Shown: piece by piece, positions 62,535 through 64,000 of the stretch | Numbering within the stretch: position 1 is the first letter of the stretch | How the letters are laid out: each line of letters starts with the position of its first letter | Origin: Babesia bovis T2Bo | Lineage: Eukaryota > Apicomplexa > Aconoidasida > Piroplasmida > Babesiidae | Reading direction: 5' to 3' | Assembly (NCBI RefSeq): GCF_000165395.2 | Contig: NC_010574.1 | Span: forward strand, 806,001 to 870,000 | Length of the DNA: 64,000 bases | The notes under the pieces: generated by a model | Seen by the model: the letters and a program-made list of their open reading frames with translations, nothing else | Databases searched by the model: none | Told to the model about the DNA's origin: nothing | Position numbers and translations under genes: made by a program

Positions 62535-64000
62535 ATGGACCATACAATAAATTTAGTAAAACGAACATTATACAGATACAATAGGCGAAATGTGATCATA
62601 TATAAGTGGCCCCTTAGGCCACAACTGGCCCATATTACCTCCAATGTAGTCAACAACGCTAAAAAACAGCCTTCCTGGTTTCACAACCAAGAAGAGCATA
62701 CAAAAAACTTATCTGGTGATAGTACTACTTACAATACGATTTACCTCAATGAAACTTGTATGCAAATGGACCAGTTAATGTCAAAATGCGAAGACTACGA
62801 AGATTTACTAGTGTTGTTAGTGACACATAGAGGTGAGTAAACTAAAACATTGTTAACAACAACAGGCGCTATGTACCTACATAACTTGGTGACGGCAATC
62901 AAAATGTTACAAGCGTTCGTGGAACGTGATGTTACCAGGAATATGCAACCTGACAAAGAAGACATATTTGCCGGATATCATCAAATATTTAAAACAACAC
63001 AAACAGACTCTAAAGAATGTAGAGCTAATACAAACCTAATTGGAACTACAAAGAGTGCAATCCAAAACACTGATCAACACTCTATATCAAAGGTAGTATC
63101 AGCAACTGATATTACTGCAGATGAACAATCAATATCTTCGCCCGAAACTTCTGGTCTGGCAAAGGAAATATCCACCAATGTTCCACAAAGCGGGAACACA
63201 GCATTGGTATTGAGCAATGAGATTGGACTAACACCAACACAACTTGACATTGTTCAAAGAGCGAAGGATGAAGTTCTAGTACATTTTGAAAATCCAGCTA
63301 ATAAGCATTATCTGGAATGTAGGCAGCATAGTATGCCTGTGGCTGAAGCAATAGTCAGAGATGAGAGATACGACCTCCTGCTACATGACCTCTATGAAAA
63401 TAGAACTAAGTTAGATCCTGAATCAGCATGCCATGTAGTAATCGCACTGGATGTACTAAAACACAAACACTATAGGTTACTCAGTGGAATATTGAGACAT
63501 CTCCTTAAAATACCACTATATGAAGATATACCAACAGGAAACCATTATGGGAAACTGTTACTTAAAGCATGCCAATGCTTTATAAGAGCAGGATTTTATG
63601 ATAGCCCATTATATTCTAAAGTGTACACGGAGATATACAGGAAGAGGATAGAATACAATATAAACCTAGATAAAGAAGCCATACTTGAGTCCTTGAGGCT
63701 GTTCTCTAACGTAGATACATACGATCCTTTGGTATTCAAAGAAGCAGCAAGGGTCATTACACGTATGCATCTCAACTCAACCGAAATCGCAGATATCGCT
63801 AGTGCCTATGCAGCACATCGCAATTATACAAAAGTACATGATGATGTTATGGTGTGGACATCAAGGCAATTGGCAGAACGTATTGAAGAATTCGACACGC
63901 CAGATATTGCCAGATGTGTACATGTCTTTTCAAAAATGAAATTGTATTTTAAACCCGCATACGATGCCATAGCTAACCGTATAACGGAAGAACTAGAAAC
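62535..64000 (+). CDS. RAP/FASTK-like helical-repeat protein, 3' truncated by window
   Basis: Exon 1 (62535-62832) is joined over a 33 nt intron (62833-62865) to an exon that stays open to the end of the window, giving at least 477 residues. The start MDHTINLVKRTLYRYNRRNV is basic without acidic residues, as in a mitochondrial or plastid leader. An open frame runs a little further upstream without an ATG, so another 5' exon cannot be excluded. The body is helical pairs such as YDLLLHDLYENRTKLDPES, ACHVVIALDVLKHKHYRLLS and VMVWTSRQLAERIEEFDTPD ... ARCVHVFSKMKLY, the pattern of apicomplexan RAP-domain/heptatricopeptide RNA proteins. A RAP domain, if present, would lie beyond the window. Residues ~150-220 are Ser/Thr-rich and disordered. 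Confidence 0.65.

Noticed and set aside
1..64000. tRNA, rRNA, snRNA, CRISPR, transposon or viral elements
   Set aside because: I looked in all spacers for tRNA T-arm consensus, U1/U2/U4/U6 cores, terminal repeats and transposase or reverse-transcriptase motifs and saw none. A covariance-model scan would be needed to exclude small RNAs.

Overview
The window is eukaryotic nuclear DNA, most likely from a piroplasm close to Babesia (Apicomplexa). The evidence is as follows. Genes are packed tightly on both strands and are split by very short GT-AG introns, most of them 33-38 nt. Base composition is moderately AT-rich. A long secreted protein has the discoidin/ricin/LCCL architecture of the apicomplexan CCp family. 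Two large proteins look like the RAP/organellar RNA proteins that are common in this phylum. The rest is core eukaryotic machinery in apicomplexan style. Species cannot be fixed from sequence alone, and all identities come from recognising motifs, not from searches.

Layout. 0.2-8.5 kb: an LLP/DUF2423 nucleolar protein, proteasome subunit RPN8, a DNAJC9-like co-chaperone, an FG nucleoporin, IWS1/SPN1 and a RAP-like protein. 8.7-18.4 kb: two paralogous EF-hand/MscS mechanosensitive channels flank RAD51, a UXT-like prefoldin and Pescadillo. 19-29.3 kb: a TAF2 with a C-terminal bromodomain, IPI1/TEX10, MAGOH and NSA1/WDR74. 30-43.2 kb: a START-domain lipid-transfer protein, a lineage-specific Ser/Thr-rich protein, a Nab2/ZC3H14-like poly(A)-binding protein, acetyl-CoA synthetase, transportin, thioredoxin, a UPF0235 protein, an unknown protein and mitochondrial ribosomal protein bL28m. 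43.3-64 kb: an SCC3/STAG cohesin subunit, an earless gamma-adaptin, a ferlin, the CCp protein, an SRD5A3-type polyprenol reductase, an unknown nuclear-looking protein and a second RAP-like gene cut by the window end.

How the genes relate. Four products (LLP, PES1, IPI1, NSA1) belong to large-subunit ribosome assembly. RPN8, DNAJC9-like, IWS1, TAF2, MAGOH, Nab2-like, the nucleoporin and transportin cover proteolysis, chromatin, transcription, mRNP handling and nuclear transport. RAD51 and SCC3 serve chromosome maintenance. Gamma-adaptin and ferlin serve secretory-organelle traffic. The CCp protein is typical of sexual stages.

The gene models matter. Many genes only become complete when 33-36 nt introns are removed. 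This recovered bL28m's C-terminal extension, the whole polyprenol reductase gene, the ferlin's C-terminal membrane anchor, and the UXT, MAGOH and thioredoxin genes. For most spliced models the exon lengths were summed and give an intact frame.

Most notable observations: RAD51 has Gln where the family has its catalytic Glu; TAF2 carries a bromodomain; gamma-adaptin has no ear; there is a pair of mechanosensitive channels; and convergent gene pairs often sit only 1-8 nt apart.
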